Positions 8,964-16,194 of a stretch of 64,000 bases of DNA are shown here, piece after piece (positions within the stretch are counted from its first letter, which is position 1; each line of letters starts with the position of its first letter). Source of the stretch: Microbispora amethystogenes. GTDB lineage: Bacteria; Actinomycetota; Actinomycetes; Streptosporangiales; Streptosporangiaceae. Below the pieces are notes generated by a model, which saw only the letters and a program-made list of their open reading frames with translations, ran no database searches and was not told where the DNA came from. Made by a program: the position numbers and the translations under genes. The stretch lies in NCBI RefSeq assembly GCF_016863015.1, contig NZ_BOOB01000017.1:62001-126000 (forward strand), written 5' to 3'.

Positions 8964-9539
8964 TCAGTTCTTACGGCGGGACGGAAACGTCCAGAGTCTG
9001 TGCACCACGTAGCCCAGCGGCACGTTCACGACGATGACCAGTGCCTGCGCCACCATGATCGGAATCCCGGCCAGCTCCACCAGGAGTGGAACGCCGGTGA
9101 CCGACGCGGCCAGGAAGCCCAGCCCGACGGTGTAGAACCGCAGGTGGCCCAGCACCCAGGACGATCCGGACACGCGGAAGACCATCAGCCGGTACCACGG
9201 GTAGACGACGACCGAGGCGACGAACTGGCTGGTCACGAGCAGGACGGGGTACGGGACCCGGTGCCCGAGCGCGGCCAGTTGGACGCCGAGGACCGCGTAG
9301 TACACCCCGGCCGACAGCGCGCCGCTGCCCAGGTAGAGCACGCGCCGCCGGTCGAGCGCCGCGGACAGGACCCGCCGCGCGAGGTGACGGCGCCCTGCGG
9401 GCCGGCCGCCTCCGGCGTCCGCGCCGCACCGGTCGGCGGAGGGCGGGACCGGCTGGGGAGCGTGTCCCGGACCTGGACTTCGGGCAGGTCCCCGAGCGGA
9501 TTCCGGCGCGAGCCCGGCCGTGTTCGGGCGCACCGTCAT
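8964..9539 (-). CDS. GtrA-family membrane protein
   Basis: 191 residues from an ATG at 9539 that overlaps the aminotransferase stop by ATGA. The first ~60 residues are Pro/Ala/Arg-rich and probably cytoplasmic; the rest has four membrane helices with the GtrA features YLGSGALSAGVYYAVL, FVASVVVYPWYRLMVF and the C-terminal GYVVHRLWTF. GtrA proteins are thought to help move or flip bactoprenol-linked sugars. Its partner may be the GT2 at 4060-5034. The long N-terminal extension is unusual for the family (normally about 120-140 residues). Confidence 0.88.
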   Translation of the reverse strand: MTVRPNTAGLAPESARGPARSPGPGHAPQPVPPSADRCGADAGGGRPAGRRHLARRVLSAALDRRRVLYLGSGALSAGVYYAVLGVQLAALGHRVPYPVLLVTSQFVASVVVYPWYRLMVFRVSGSSWVLGHLRFYTVGLGFLAASVTGVPLLVELAGIPIMVAQALVIVVNVPLGYVVHRLWTFPSRRKN

Positions 9540-10690
9540 CGCACCTCGTAGCCGCGCACCGCGTCGACGACACGGGCCGCTCCGGCCTCGCCGAGGCCCG
9601 CGAACAGCGGCAGCCGTACGAGCCGGTCGGCGACGTTCTCGGTGACCGGGCAGCCGCCGGGGGCGGTCCTGCCGTGCCGCGGACCGGCCGGGGAGCTGTG
9701 CAGCGGCTGGTAGTGGAACGCCGCCTGCACGCCGTGCGCCGCGAGATGGGCGATGAACGCCTGCCGGTTGCGCAGGTCGGGCAGGAGCAGGTGGTAGAGG
9801 TGGGCGGGGTGCGCGCGGTCGGCGGGGACCGCCGGCTGCGCCACCCCGTTCTCGGCCGCCCAGTCCGCCAGGCCCTCGTGATAGCCGTGCCACACCGCCT
9901 GACGCAGTCGCTGGATCGCGTCGAACGACTCCAGTTGCGCGGTCAGCATGGCCGCGAGGACGTCCGAGGGCAGATAGCTCGACCCGATGTCGACCCACTG
10001 ATACTTGTCGACCTGTCCCCGGAAGAACCGGCTGCGGTCGGTGCCCTTCTCGCGGACGATCTCGGCGCGCGCGGCGAGGACGGCGTCGTTGACGAGCAGG
10101 GCGCCCCCCTCCCCGCACTGCACGTTCTTCGTCGCGTGGAAGCTCTGCGTCGCCATGAGCCCGAACGACCCGAGGGGCCGGTCGCGGTAGAACCCGCCCA
10201 GCCCGTGCGCGTTGTCCTCGATCAGGGCGAGGCCGTGCCGTCGCGCCACCGCGCCGATCGCGTCCATCTCGCAGCCCACCCCGGCGTAGTGGACGACCAC
10301 CACGGCCCTGGTCCGCCCGGTGATCGCGGCCTCGATCAGGCGCTCGTCGATGTTCAGGGTGTCGGGCCGGCAGTCCACGAACACCGGCACCGCCCCGCGC
10401 AGCGCGTAGGCGTTGGCGGTCGACACGAACGTGAACGAGGGCATGAGGACCTCGTCGCCGGGCCGCAGGTCCAGCAGGATCGCCGACATCTCCAGGGCGT
10501 GCGTGCACGAGGTCGTCAGCAGTGCGCGGCCGGCGCCGGTCAGTTCGCACAGGAGCCGGCCGGCCCGCTCGGTGAACGGCCCGTCCCCGCAGGTGAAGCC
10601 TTGGCGCACCGCCTCCGCGAGGTAGGCGAGCTCGTTGTCCGCCACGTGGGTCCGGTTGAAGGGGACGGCCTTCAGGCTCGTTGTGCTCAC
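9536..10690 (-). CDS. wecE: dTDP-4-keto-6-deoxyhexose aminotransferase (WecE/RffA type)
   Basis: 384 residues from GTG 10690 (a TTG at 10705 with better upstream purines is possible). DegT/DnrJ/EryC1 PLP fold: ALLTTSCTHALEMSA, IEDNAHGLGG with the PLP-binding Asp, and SFHATKNVQCGEGGAL with the Schiff-base Lys at about residue 188. The ATKNVQCGEGG string and the PFNRTHVADNELAYL start are characteristic of the WecE/RffA group that makes dTDP-4-amino-4,6-dideoxy-D-galactose. RmlA and RmlB in the same window supply its substrate. First gene of a wecE - gtrA - methyltransferase run. The product epimer (galacto or gluco) is inferred from family only. Confidence 0.9.
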   Translation of the reverse strand: MSTTSLKAVPFNRTHVADNELAYLAEAVRQGFTCGDGPFTERAGRLLCELTGAGRALLTTSCTHALEMSAILLDLRPGDEVLMPSFTFVSTANAYALRGAVPVFVDCRPDTLNIDERLIEAAITGRTRAVVVVHYAGVGCEMDAIGAVARRHGLALIEDNAHGLGGFYRDRPLGSFGLMATQSFHATKNVQCGEGGALLVNDAVLAARAEIVREKGTDRSRFFRGQVDKYQWVDIGSSYLPSDVLAAMLTAQLESFDAIQRLRQAVWHGYHEGLADWAAENGVAQPAVPADRAHPAHLYHLLLPDLRNRQAFIAHLAAHGVQAAFHYQPLHSSPAGPRHGRTAPGGCPVTENVADRLVRLPLFAGLGEAGAARVVDAVRGYEVR

Positions 10691-10801
10691 CGCCGTAGTG
10701 AACAACGCCCCCGCGTCCCCACCCCGCCGCCGCCGCGCGTGGCTGGCGAATCATGGCGCAACCCTTACGGCGGGGGCGGGGGCGGGGCGGGACAGGCCGG
10801 G

Positions 10802-11941
10802 CTATCGCGCGGTGACGACCTGCACCACCTCGTTCGAGGTGCTGGGTGCGAAGCGCACCCACGCCTCGGCCTGCGCCGTGAGACCGCCGAGGTAGACGGC
10901 GGTGATGTGGTGCTCCCCCACCGACAGCGCCGAGGTCGTGAACGTGGCGGGCGTGTCGGCGCCGGTCTGCGTGCCCGAGCCGATGACGACGCCCTCGTCC
11001 TTGAAAACCACCCTCCCGGCGGGCGCCAGCGAGCCGCTGCGGGGGCGGACCCGCGCGGTGAACGTGACCGGGAACTTCGCCCGGGAGGGGTTCGGCGAGG
11101 AGGTCAGCTGAGTCGTGGTGCCGGGGTCGAACGGCAGCGTGACGCGGGTCGGCGGCGGGACGATCGCATCGACCTCGTTCGCGCGGTCGATTCCGTTGTC
11201 CGCCTCGGTGGTGCCCTCGATCGTGACCGTGTTGTCGAGGAGGAGGGTCCGGCCGTCGATGACGGCGCCCTCCGTGACCTTGATCGAGCCGCGGGCCAGG
11301 ACGGTGCCGCGGAAGGTGGAGTACGTCCCGAGGACGGCGCCCTCGGTGGCCTGCCAGAAGACGTTGTCCGCCTGCGCTCCGCCCATCAGCATGATGTTGC
11401 TGACCCTGGCCGTGGTCAGCGTGGCCGCGCGGAAGACGAAGACCGCGTCCGGGTTCCCTCCGGCGTCGACGGTGAGCGTCCCGTCGATGCGGAACGTCCC
11501 GTCCGCCGAGTCGTAGACGCCGGGGGTCCTGCGGGTGCCGCCGAGCTCGGCGGGCACGGTGACGGCGGGGCCCCGAGCCGAGATGTCGTCGTACGCGGCG
11601 GTCGCGTCGGCCATCACCTGCGCCGCCTCGGCGTCGCCGGCGTGGACGTCCCCCTCGATCACGCCCGGCGGGAAACCGGTGACGGCGGTGCCGGGGCTGA
11701 CGTCGACGTCCCCGGTTATCAGAGTCGCGTTCGCGCTGATGACCGTGCCCGCCGCGAGCACCGCGGTGTGCTCGGCGGCGCCGAGGTCCACCGGGGGCTG
11801 GTCGGCGCTCGCGCGGCCGTCCGTCACGACGAGGACGCCCGCTATCAGGGCCGCGACGAGGGCCCCGGCAAGGGCCGCGTACAACCACACCGCGGTGGCG
11901 CCGCGTGGGAGAAACCGGCGGTGACCGGCGACTGCCGCCAT
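10802..11941 (-). CDS. secreted DUF3494 (ice-binding-like) protein with Ig-like domain
   Basis: 379 residues; ATG 11941 is fixed by a strong GGAGGAG site upstream. A signal/anchor helix lies at about residues 15-37. The DUF3494 domain (about 52-250) shows its usual landmarks: AVLAAGTVISANATLITGDV, GTAVTGFPPG, TPGVYDSADGTFRIDGTLTL-type turns, NPDAVFVFRAATL, and DNVFWQATEGAVLGTYSTF. A bacterial Ig-like domain (about 262-379; TSSPNPSRAKFPVTFTA) ends the protein. This family folds as a beta-solenoid; some members bind ice and others act in adhesion. Ice binding is not assumed here. Same strand and architecture start as the larger protein at 12122-14191. Confidence 0.88.
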   Translation of the reverse strand: MAAVAGHRRFLPRGATAVWLYAALAGALVAALIAGVLVVTDGRASADQPPVDLGAAEHTAVLAAGTVISANATLITGDVDVSPGTAVTGFPPGVIEGDVHAGDAEAAQVMADATAAYDDISARGPAVTVPAELGGTRRTPGVYDSADGTFRIDGTLTVDAGGNPDAVFVFRAATLTTARVSNIMLMGGAQADNVFWQATEGAVLGTYSTFRGTVLARGSIKVTEGAVIDGRTLLLDNTVTIEGTTEADNGIDRANEVDAIVPPPTRVTLPFDPGTTTQLTSSPNPSRAKFPVTFTARVRPRSGSLAPAGRVVFKDEGVVIGSGTQTGADTPATFTTSALSVGEHHITAVYLGGLTAQAEAWVRFAPSTSNEVVQVVTAR

Positions 11942-12121
11942 GAGAGGACTCCTCCTTCTCGGGGATCCGGCCCTGCCGCGTGGCCGGCCCGGATGGGACG
12001 ATCGGCGGGTCGCGGTGGCCTGCCCGCGCGTAAGCATTGGGTAAGGGACCGGCAGGGGCACGGCCGGACACCGGGCCGGGGCGTTTCGTTGCCCGTTCTT
12101 TGCCCGGCGCCGGCCGTTCGT

Positions 12122-14191
12122 TCAGCTCTGCTGGAACACGACGTCGACCCAGTAGTTCGACGCGCGGAAGGTGCTGGACGGGAAGGTGTCGGTCGGACTG
12201 TAGGCGTACACCCCGTTGCCGCCCGACGTGCCGTCGGCGGGCGCTGTCAGCGGCCCGTTGGTGTACGCGGAGGTGAAGTACGGCCTGGTCACCGAGTAGC
12301 GCCCCGAGGTGTGGTACGAGACCACGTAGGTGGCGCCCGCGGTGATGGCGACGGGGTTGGGGAAGTCGGCCTGCTGCCATCCGGAGGCGGTCTCGTTCGT
12401 GAAGGTCGCGGTCGCCAGCTGCGTGCCGCCGGAGGTCCACAGGCTGCCGATGTGGGTGCCGGTGTTCAGCGGGCCCTTGTAGAACCGGACGCCGGTGACC
12501 AGGCCGGCGGTCGCGGCGATGAACTTCACGCCGAGCACCGCGTCCTGGGTGTCGGGCTGGTTGGCGACCGCGGGGGTCGCGGTGTTGTCCCAGAGCGTCT
12601 GCGCGGGGGTGAACATCACATCGACCCAGTAGTTCGACGCCCGGTAGCTGCTGGTCGGGAAGGTGTCGGTGGCGCTGTAGGCGTACACGCCGTTGCCGCC
12701 CGAGGGACCGTCGGCGGGCGCGGTGAGCGGGCCGTTGGTGTACGCGGAGGTGAAGTAGGGCCGGTTCAGCGCGTAGAAGCCGGACGTGGTGTGGTACGAG
12801 GCGATGTACGTGGTGCCGGAGCTGATGGCGACGGGGTTGGGGAAGTCCATCCGCTGCCAGCCGGTCGCGGTCTCGTTGGTGAAGGTCACGGTGGCGAGCT
12901 TCTGGCCGTCGGCCGTCCATAAGCTGCCGGTGTGGGTGCCGGTGTTCTGCGGGCCCTTGTAGAACCGGATGCCGGTGACGACGCCGTCCACCGCCGACTG
13001 GAACTTCACGCCGACCACCACGGCCTGCGGGTCGTTGCGCGACGCCTGGTCGGGAGTCGCGCTGTCACTCCACAGGCCGACGCTCGACACGCTCTGCACC
13101 AGCTCGGGTGAGGTGCTCGGGGCGAAGTGGATGACCGCCTCGCCGTCGAAGGTGTCGCCGCCGAGGTAGACGGCCGTGATGCGGTGCTGCCCGGCGGCGA
13201 GGCTCGACGTGGTGAGCCTGGCGGGATGCCCGTCGTCGTGGTAGTCCGTGCCGATGACCGTCGTCCCGTCCTTGAACGCCACGTAGCCCGCGGGGACGAT
13301 CGAACCCGACTGCGCCTGGACGTTGGCCGTGAAGGTCACCGCGTCCCCCGTGTTCGACGGGTTGAGCGAGGAGGTCAGGCTCGTGGTCGTGGGCGGGTTG
13401 TTCGGCACCGTGACGCGGGTGGCCGGAAGGCCCATGGTGCCCTGCAGGCCAATCGTGTTGTTCAGCGAGAACAGCCGTCCGTACACCGCGGCGCCCGAGC
13501 TCACCGACACCGCGCCGGAGGCGAGCACGTTCCCGCGGAAGGTGCAGAACGTGCCCAGCGACGCGGTGCCCGTGAGCTGCCAGTACACGTTGTCCTCCTG
13601 GGCGCCGTTCACCAGGGCGATGTTGCTCACGTTGGCGGCGGTGAGGGTGGTGCCCCGGAAGACGAAGACGGCGTCGGGATCGGCCTGCGCGTCGAGCGTG
13701 AGCGTGCCGTTGATGGTGAAGGGTCCGCCGGTGGAGTCGTAGACCCCGGGGGTCCGGGTCGTCCCGCCGAGGGCGGGTGGGATCGTGGCGTTCGAGGACA
13801 TGGCCGTGATGGCGTTGTACGCGCCGGTCACGTCGGCCTTCGCGCCGGCGGCGGCGGCGCCGGTCCGGATGGAGCCGCTCACGGTGCCCGGCGGGAAGCC
13901 GGTCACCGTGGTCCCGGGGCTGACCCCGAGGTCTCCGGTGATCGAGGTGAGGTTGGTGTTCGTCACCGACGTCCCCGCCAGCACCGCGTAGGTGTCCGCG
14001 TCGCCGATCGTCAGGGACGGGCCGGCGCTCGCGCCGCCGGGGATCGCGACCCCCGGTGCGAGCATGGCGAACAGGGTCGTGAGAAGGGCCGAGAGGCGGC
14101 GCCGGACGGTTCCGCCCGCGCCGGGACGGCGTCCGCGACCCGTCTTCCGTACGGCGGGCTCCCGCCCGCGTTTCATAGCATTTGCATTCAT
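12122..14191 (-). CDS. secreted DUF3494 - Ig-like - DUF4082 x2 protein
   Basis: 689 residues from ATG 14191 (AGGTCAGGA upstream). Order of parts: basic N-terminus and signal helix (about 30-57), DUF3494 beta-solenoid (about 60-260, including PDAVFVFRGTTLTAANVSN), Ig-like domain (about 262-370), then two DUF4082 domains (about 372-529 and 530-689). Both DUF4082 copies carry VKF, GIRFYKGP or GVRFYKGP, NTGTH.GSLWT, FTNETA.GWQ and RASNYWVDV, and are close copies of each other. DUF4082 is a beta-rich domain of secreted proteins with suspected carbohydrate binding. The protein is probably extracellular or wall-associated. Two more DUF4082 copies occur in 16195-19713. Confidence 0.9.
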   Translation of the reverse strand: MNANAMKRGREPAVRKTGRGRRPGAGGTVRRRLSALLTTLFAMLAPGVAIPGGASAGPSLTIGDADTYAVLAGTSVTNTNLTSITGDLGVSPGTTVTGFPPGTVSGSIRTGAAAAGAKADVTGAYNAITAMSSNATIPPALGGTTRTPGVYDSTGGPFTINGTLTLDAQADPDAVFVFRGTTLTAANVSNIALVNGAQEDNVYWQLTGTASLGTFCTFRGNVLASGAVSVSSGAAVYGRLFSLNNTIGLQGTMGLPATRVTVPNNPPTTTSLTSSLNPSNTGDAVTFTANVQAQSGSIVPAGYVAFKDGTTVIGTDYHDDGHPARLTTSSLAAGQHRITAVYLGGDTFDGEAVIHFAPSTSPELVQSVSSVGLWSDSATPDQASRNDPQAVVVGVKFQSAVDGVVTGIRFYKGPQNTGTHTGSLWTADGQKLATVTFTNETATGWQRMDFPNPVAISSGTTYIASYHTTSGFYALNRPYFTSAYTNGPLTAPADGPSGGNGVYAYSATDTFPTSSYRASNYWVDVMFTPAQTLWDNTATPAVANQPDTQDAVLGVKFIAATAGLVTGVRFYKGPLNTGTHIGSLWTSGGTQLATATFTNETASGWQQADFPNPVAITAGATYVVSYHTSGRYSVTRPYFTSAYTNGPLTAPADGTSGGNGVYAYSPTDTFPSSTFRASNYWVDVVFQQS

Positions 14192-14567
14192 TTCCTGACC
14201 TTTCTCGCACAATCGGACGAATGCCACATAATCATGCACGTCGCAGGAGGAATTTCTATGCGAACCGACTCAGGGAGCCGAGAGACGCGACACGCAAACG
14301 ATGACGCGAGGAAGGCCGCCGCGGAATGGATGATTGCCGCGCGGATGAACAGGATCTATACGCGGGCGGAAAAGATCTATGAAATGCCCGCTCGGATTGG
14401 ATGGTACTCCCGGGCCTGCGGAGTTTCCATACGGCCCACTCCTTTTGCTACGCCCGGCTCTTCTTTCATCACATTTCCAGATACGCGAATGACCCTTCTC
14501 GTGTCGGACATTTCCGGCCACGGGTGCGGTGGGCCGGGCGGGACCGCCGCCCGGCCCACCGACACGG
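14192..14567. other. intergenic region between the DUF3494/DUF4082 and collagen-like genes
   Basis: This 376-bp stretch is visibly richer in A and T than its surroundings. Its left end must hold the minus-strand promoter of the 689-residue protein. A perfect AGGAGGAA followed by ATG at 14258 on the plus strand opens a weak small ORF. Its right end holds the terminator hairpin 14528-14560. I see no RNA gene or mobile element. Confidence 0.5.
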
Positions 14568-14584
14568 TCAGGACAGGACGGTGA
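14258..14584 (+). CDS. possible small protein of unknown function
   Basis: 108 residues starting [16 protein letters not shown]. The only positive sign is an excellent ribosome-binding site, AGGAGGAA, seven bases before the ATG. Against it: codon third positions are less GC-rich than in neighbouring genes, the frame runs through a terminator-like hairpin, it overlaps the end of the convergent collagen-like gene by 17 bp, and no domain is recognisable. It may be a short translated leader or simply chance. Unrecognised. Confidence 0.3.
   Translation: MRTDSGSRETRHANDDARKAAAEWMIAARMNRIYTRAEKIYEMPARIGWYSRACGVSIRPTPFATPGSSFITFPDTRMTLLVSDISGHGCGGPGGTAARPTDTVRTGR
14528..14560 (-). terminator. hairpin downstream of the collagen-like gene
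   Basis: A perfect 14-bp inverted repeat (GGTGGGCCGGGCGG and its complement) encloses a 5-nt loop, 7 bp beyond the stop of the collagen-like gene. There is no clear T-run, as is common in actinobacteria. Confidence 0.7.
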
Positions 14585-15824
14585 ACGGACGGCAGTTGCC
14601 CGGCCAGGCGGGGACGCCGCCGGTGCCCGGAGCCGGGAAGACCGTGCACCGGGTCTGCGCCACGTCGCCGGCGGTGGCCACGGTCACGTACAGGTCGTCG
14701 CCGGTGCCCGCGAGCTCGGCGTCCACCGAGACGGCCAGCACACCGGCGGGGTAGCCCGCGACGTGGGACAGGTCGTACCAGGTGTTCGTGCGGGGATCCC
14801 GCACCAGCGTCCTGCCGTCACCGGGCACGCGGCCGAGGAACGTCAGGAGCGACCCGGGATTGCCGACGAACGAGCTCGAGTCGACGCTCGTCGTCGGACC
14901 GGCGGGCCCGGGCGGTCCCTGCGGGCCCGCCTTCCCCTCCGGCCCTGGCGGTCCCTGCGGTCCGGCAGGCCCCGCGGGCCCGGGCGGTCCTTCCGGGCCT
15001 GTTTTTCCCTCCGGTCCCGCGGGTCCTTCCGGTCCGGCCGGGCCCTCGGCTCCTTCCGGTCCCGCGGGCCCCCGGGGGCCTTCCGGCCCGGGCGTCCCTT
15101 GCGGTCCCCGCTCGCCGGTCTCCCCCGTGGGTCCGGCCGGGCCCGCGGTTCCCCCCTCGCCGGACGAGCCGGACGGGACGAACGGACCGGCGGGGCCGCC
15201 CGCTCCGGACAGCCAGGGCGGCGCGCTCATGAAAGGCCAGGCGGCGCCTCCCGAGTCGCGGGACCCGCTGTCGTCGTCCCACAGGGGCACGACTCCCGCG
15301 AGACCGACCGGCCGGACCGGCGCGGAGGCCCCCGCCCCGCCCGGAGGCGCGGGCCGCGGGGCGGCCGCGGGGCGGTCTCCTCCGGCCGCGTCGTCCCAGG
15401 GCCACGGCGGCGCGGCGGTCTCGGTGCCGGTCCCTCCCCGCGCGCCCCGGCCCGCACCGTTCGTCGCGTGTGCGCCGCGCGGCGCGCACGGCCGCTTCCT
15501 CGCCTTCTTCACGCCGCGGTCCGCCGGACCGTGCGGGCGCCCGGGGGCGCAAGCGGTGTCCGCCTCCGGCCCTCGGGAGCCGTGGCTCGCGTACGCGGTC
15601 CCACCCGCCGCGACGCGCGCGACGCGCGCGACGTTCTGGGCGGCCAGAGCGGCCGAGGCGGCCGGCGCCATACCTCCGCCGGCGACCATGCCGGCGACCA
15701 TCGTGGCGACCGCCCCGGCTCCCACAGCGGCTCCCACAGCGGCTCCCACGGTGGCTCCCACGGTGGCTCCCACGACGGCGGCGGCACGTCGTAGTGCGCC
15801 CGCCCCGACGGGCGACCGCGACAT
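14568..15824 (-). CDS. collagen-like Gly-X-Y repeat surface protein
   Basis: 418 residues from ATG 15824. An Ala/Gly/Val hydrophobic segment (about 8-72), partly built from a 12-bp DNA repeat, may be a signal or membrane anchor. A Pro/Trp/Gly-rich linker follows, then 29 uninterrupted Gly-X-Y triplets (about 222-310), mostly [12 protein letters not shown], plus GERGPQ, GKTGPE and GKAGPQ. The C-terminal ~108 residues ([16 protein letters not shown] to the end) form a compact unknown domain with two Cys. Bacterial collagen-like proteins form triple helices without hydroxyproline and often serve as surface filaments or adhesins. Divergent from 16195-19713; both may be co-expressed. Confidence 0.85.
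   Translation of the reverse strand: MSRSPVGAGALRRAAAVVGATVGATVGAAVGAAVGAGAVATMVAGMVAGGGMAPAASAALAAQNVARVARVAAGGTAYASHGSRGPEADTACAPGRPHGPADRGVKKARKRPCAPRGAHATNGAGRGARGGTGTETAAPPWPWDDAAGGDRPAAAPRPAPPGGAGASAPVRPVGLAGVVPLWDDDSGSRDSGGAAWPFMSAPPWLSGAGGPAGPFVPSGSSGEGGTAGPAGPTGETGERGPQGTPGPEGPRGPAGPEGAEGPAGPEGPAGPEGKTGPEGPPGPAGPAGPQGPPGPEGKAGPQGPPGPAGPTTSVDSSSFVGNPGSLLTFLGRVPGDGRTLVRDPRTNTWYDLSHVAGYPAGVLAVSVDAELAGTGDDLYVTVATAGDVAQTRCTVFPAPGTGGVPAWPGNCRPFTVLS
15718..15777. repeat. 12-bp tandem repeat inside the collagen-like gene
   Basis: Five consecutive copies of GGCTCCCAC plus AGC or GGT, with one or two more diverged units, encode the alternating VGAT and VGAA units in the hydrophobic N-terminal segment. 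Unit length is a multiple of three, so copy-number change would keep the frame. Confidence 0.75.
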
Positions 15825-16194
15825 CGCCCCACTTTCCCGAGGATTCACGCGAACCCGTCCTTCCAGCGAGAAAATCCAGCTTCTGACGCCCGCTCCCGGG
15901 CCGGCGCGAAATCCCGGCGAATTCTTTTCCCGGGCGAACCGCGGCATGGGCGTTCCGATGGCCGCGCGGCCGGGGTGTGCCGATTTCACGCGCATCCCCT
16001 GTCCGGCTTTTTGACGGCGATTTACCCGGCCCCACGCCGGCGGCACCCGCCGGGCGCGCGAAATGCGAAACGGTGTCCGCCCTGCCGGGAACTCGCCGCT
16101 TCCGCGCGTGCCGCCGGGCGATATTCGGTCCCCGCTAGCCTTCGCTGGCCGTCCTCACCTTAAGGCGTTCCGCCGCGCGAACCAGAGGTTGTAC
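15825..16194. other. divergent intergenic region
   Basis: 370 bp between the collagen-like gene (minus) and the DUF4082/DMFase-like gene (plus). It must carry both promoters. I see TTTTTGACGG near 16010 but no well-placed -10 box, and a GCCGGCGG/CCGCCGGC short hairpin near 16034. No gene is convincing in it. Confidence 0.4.

Noticed and set aside
9540-12920. A single 1318-residue minus-strand frame running from 12920 to the gtrA-like stop at 8964
   Set aside because: Only the last 192 codons (8964-9539) code for a real protein; the rest is Arg/Pro/Gly-rich out-of-frame translation of the wecE and DUF3494 genes.
10802-14191. Calling the two DUF3494 proteins antifreeze proteins
   Set aside because: The domain fits, but many members do not bind ice; the Thr-rich ice-binding face cannot be judged by eye.
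15718-15777. Possible CRISPR-like or regulatory repeat array
   Set aside because: Units are contiguous with no spacers, 12 bp long and in frame within the collagen-like gene.
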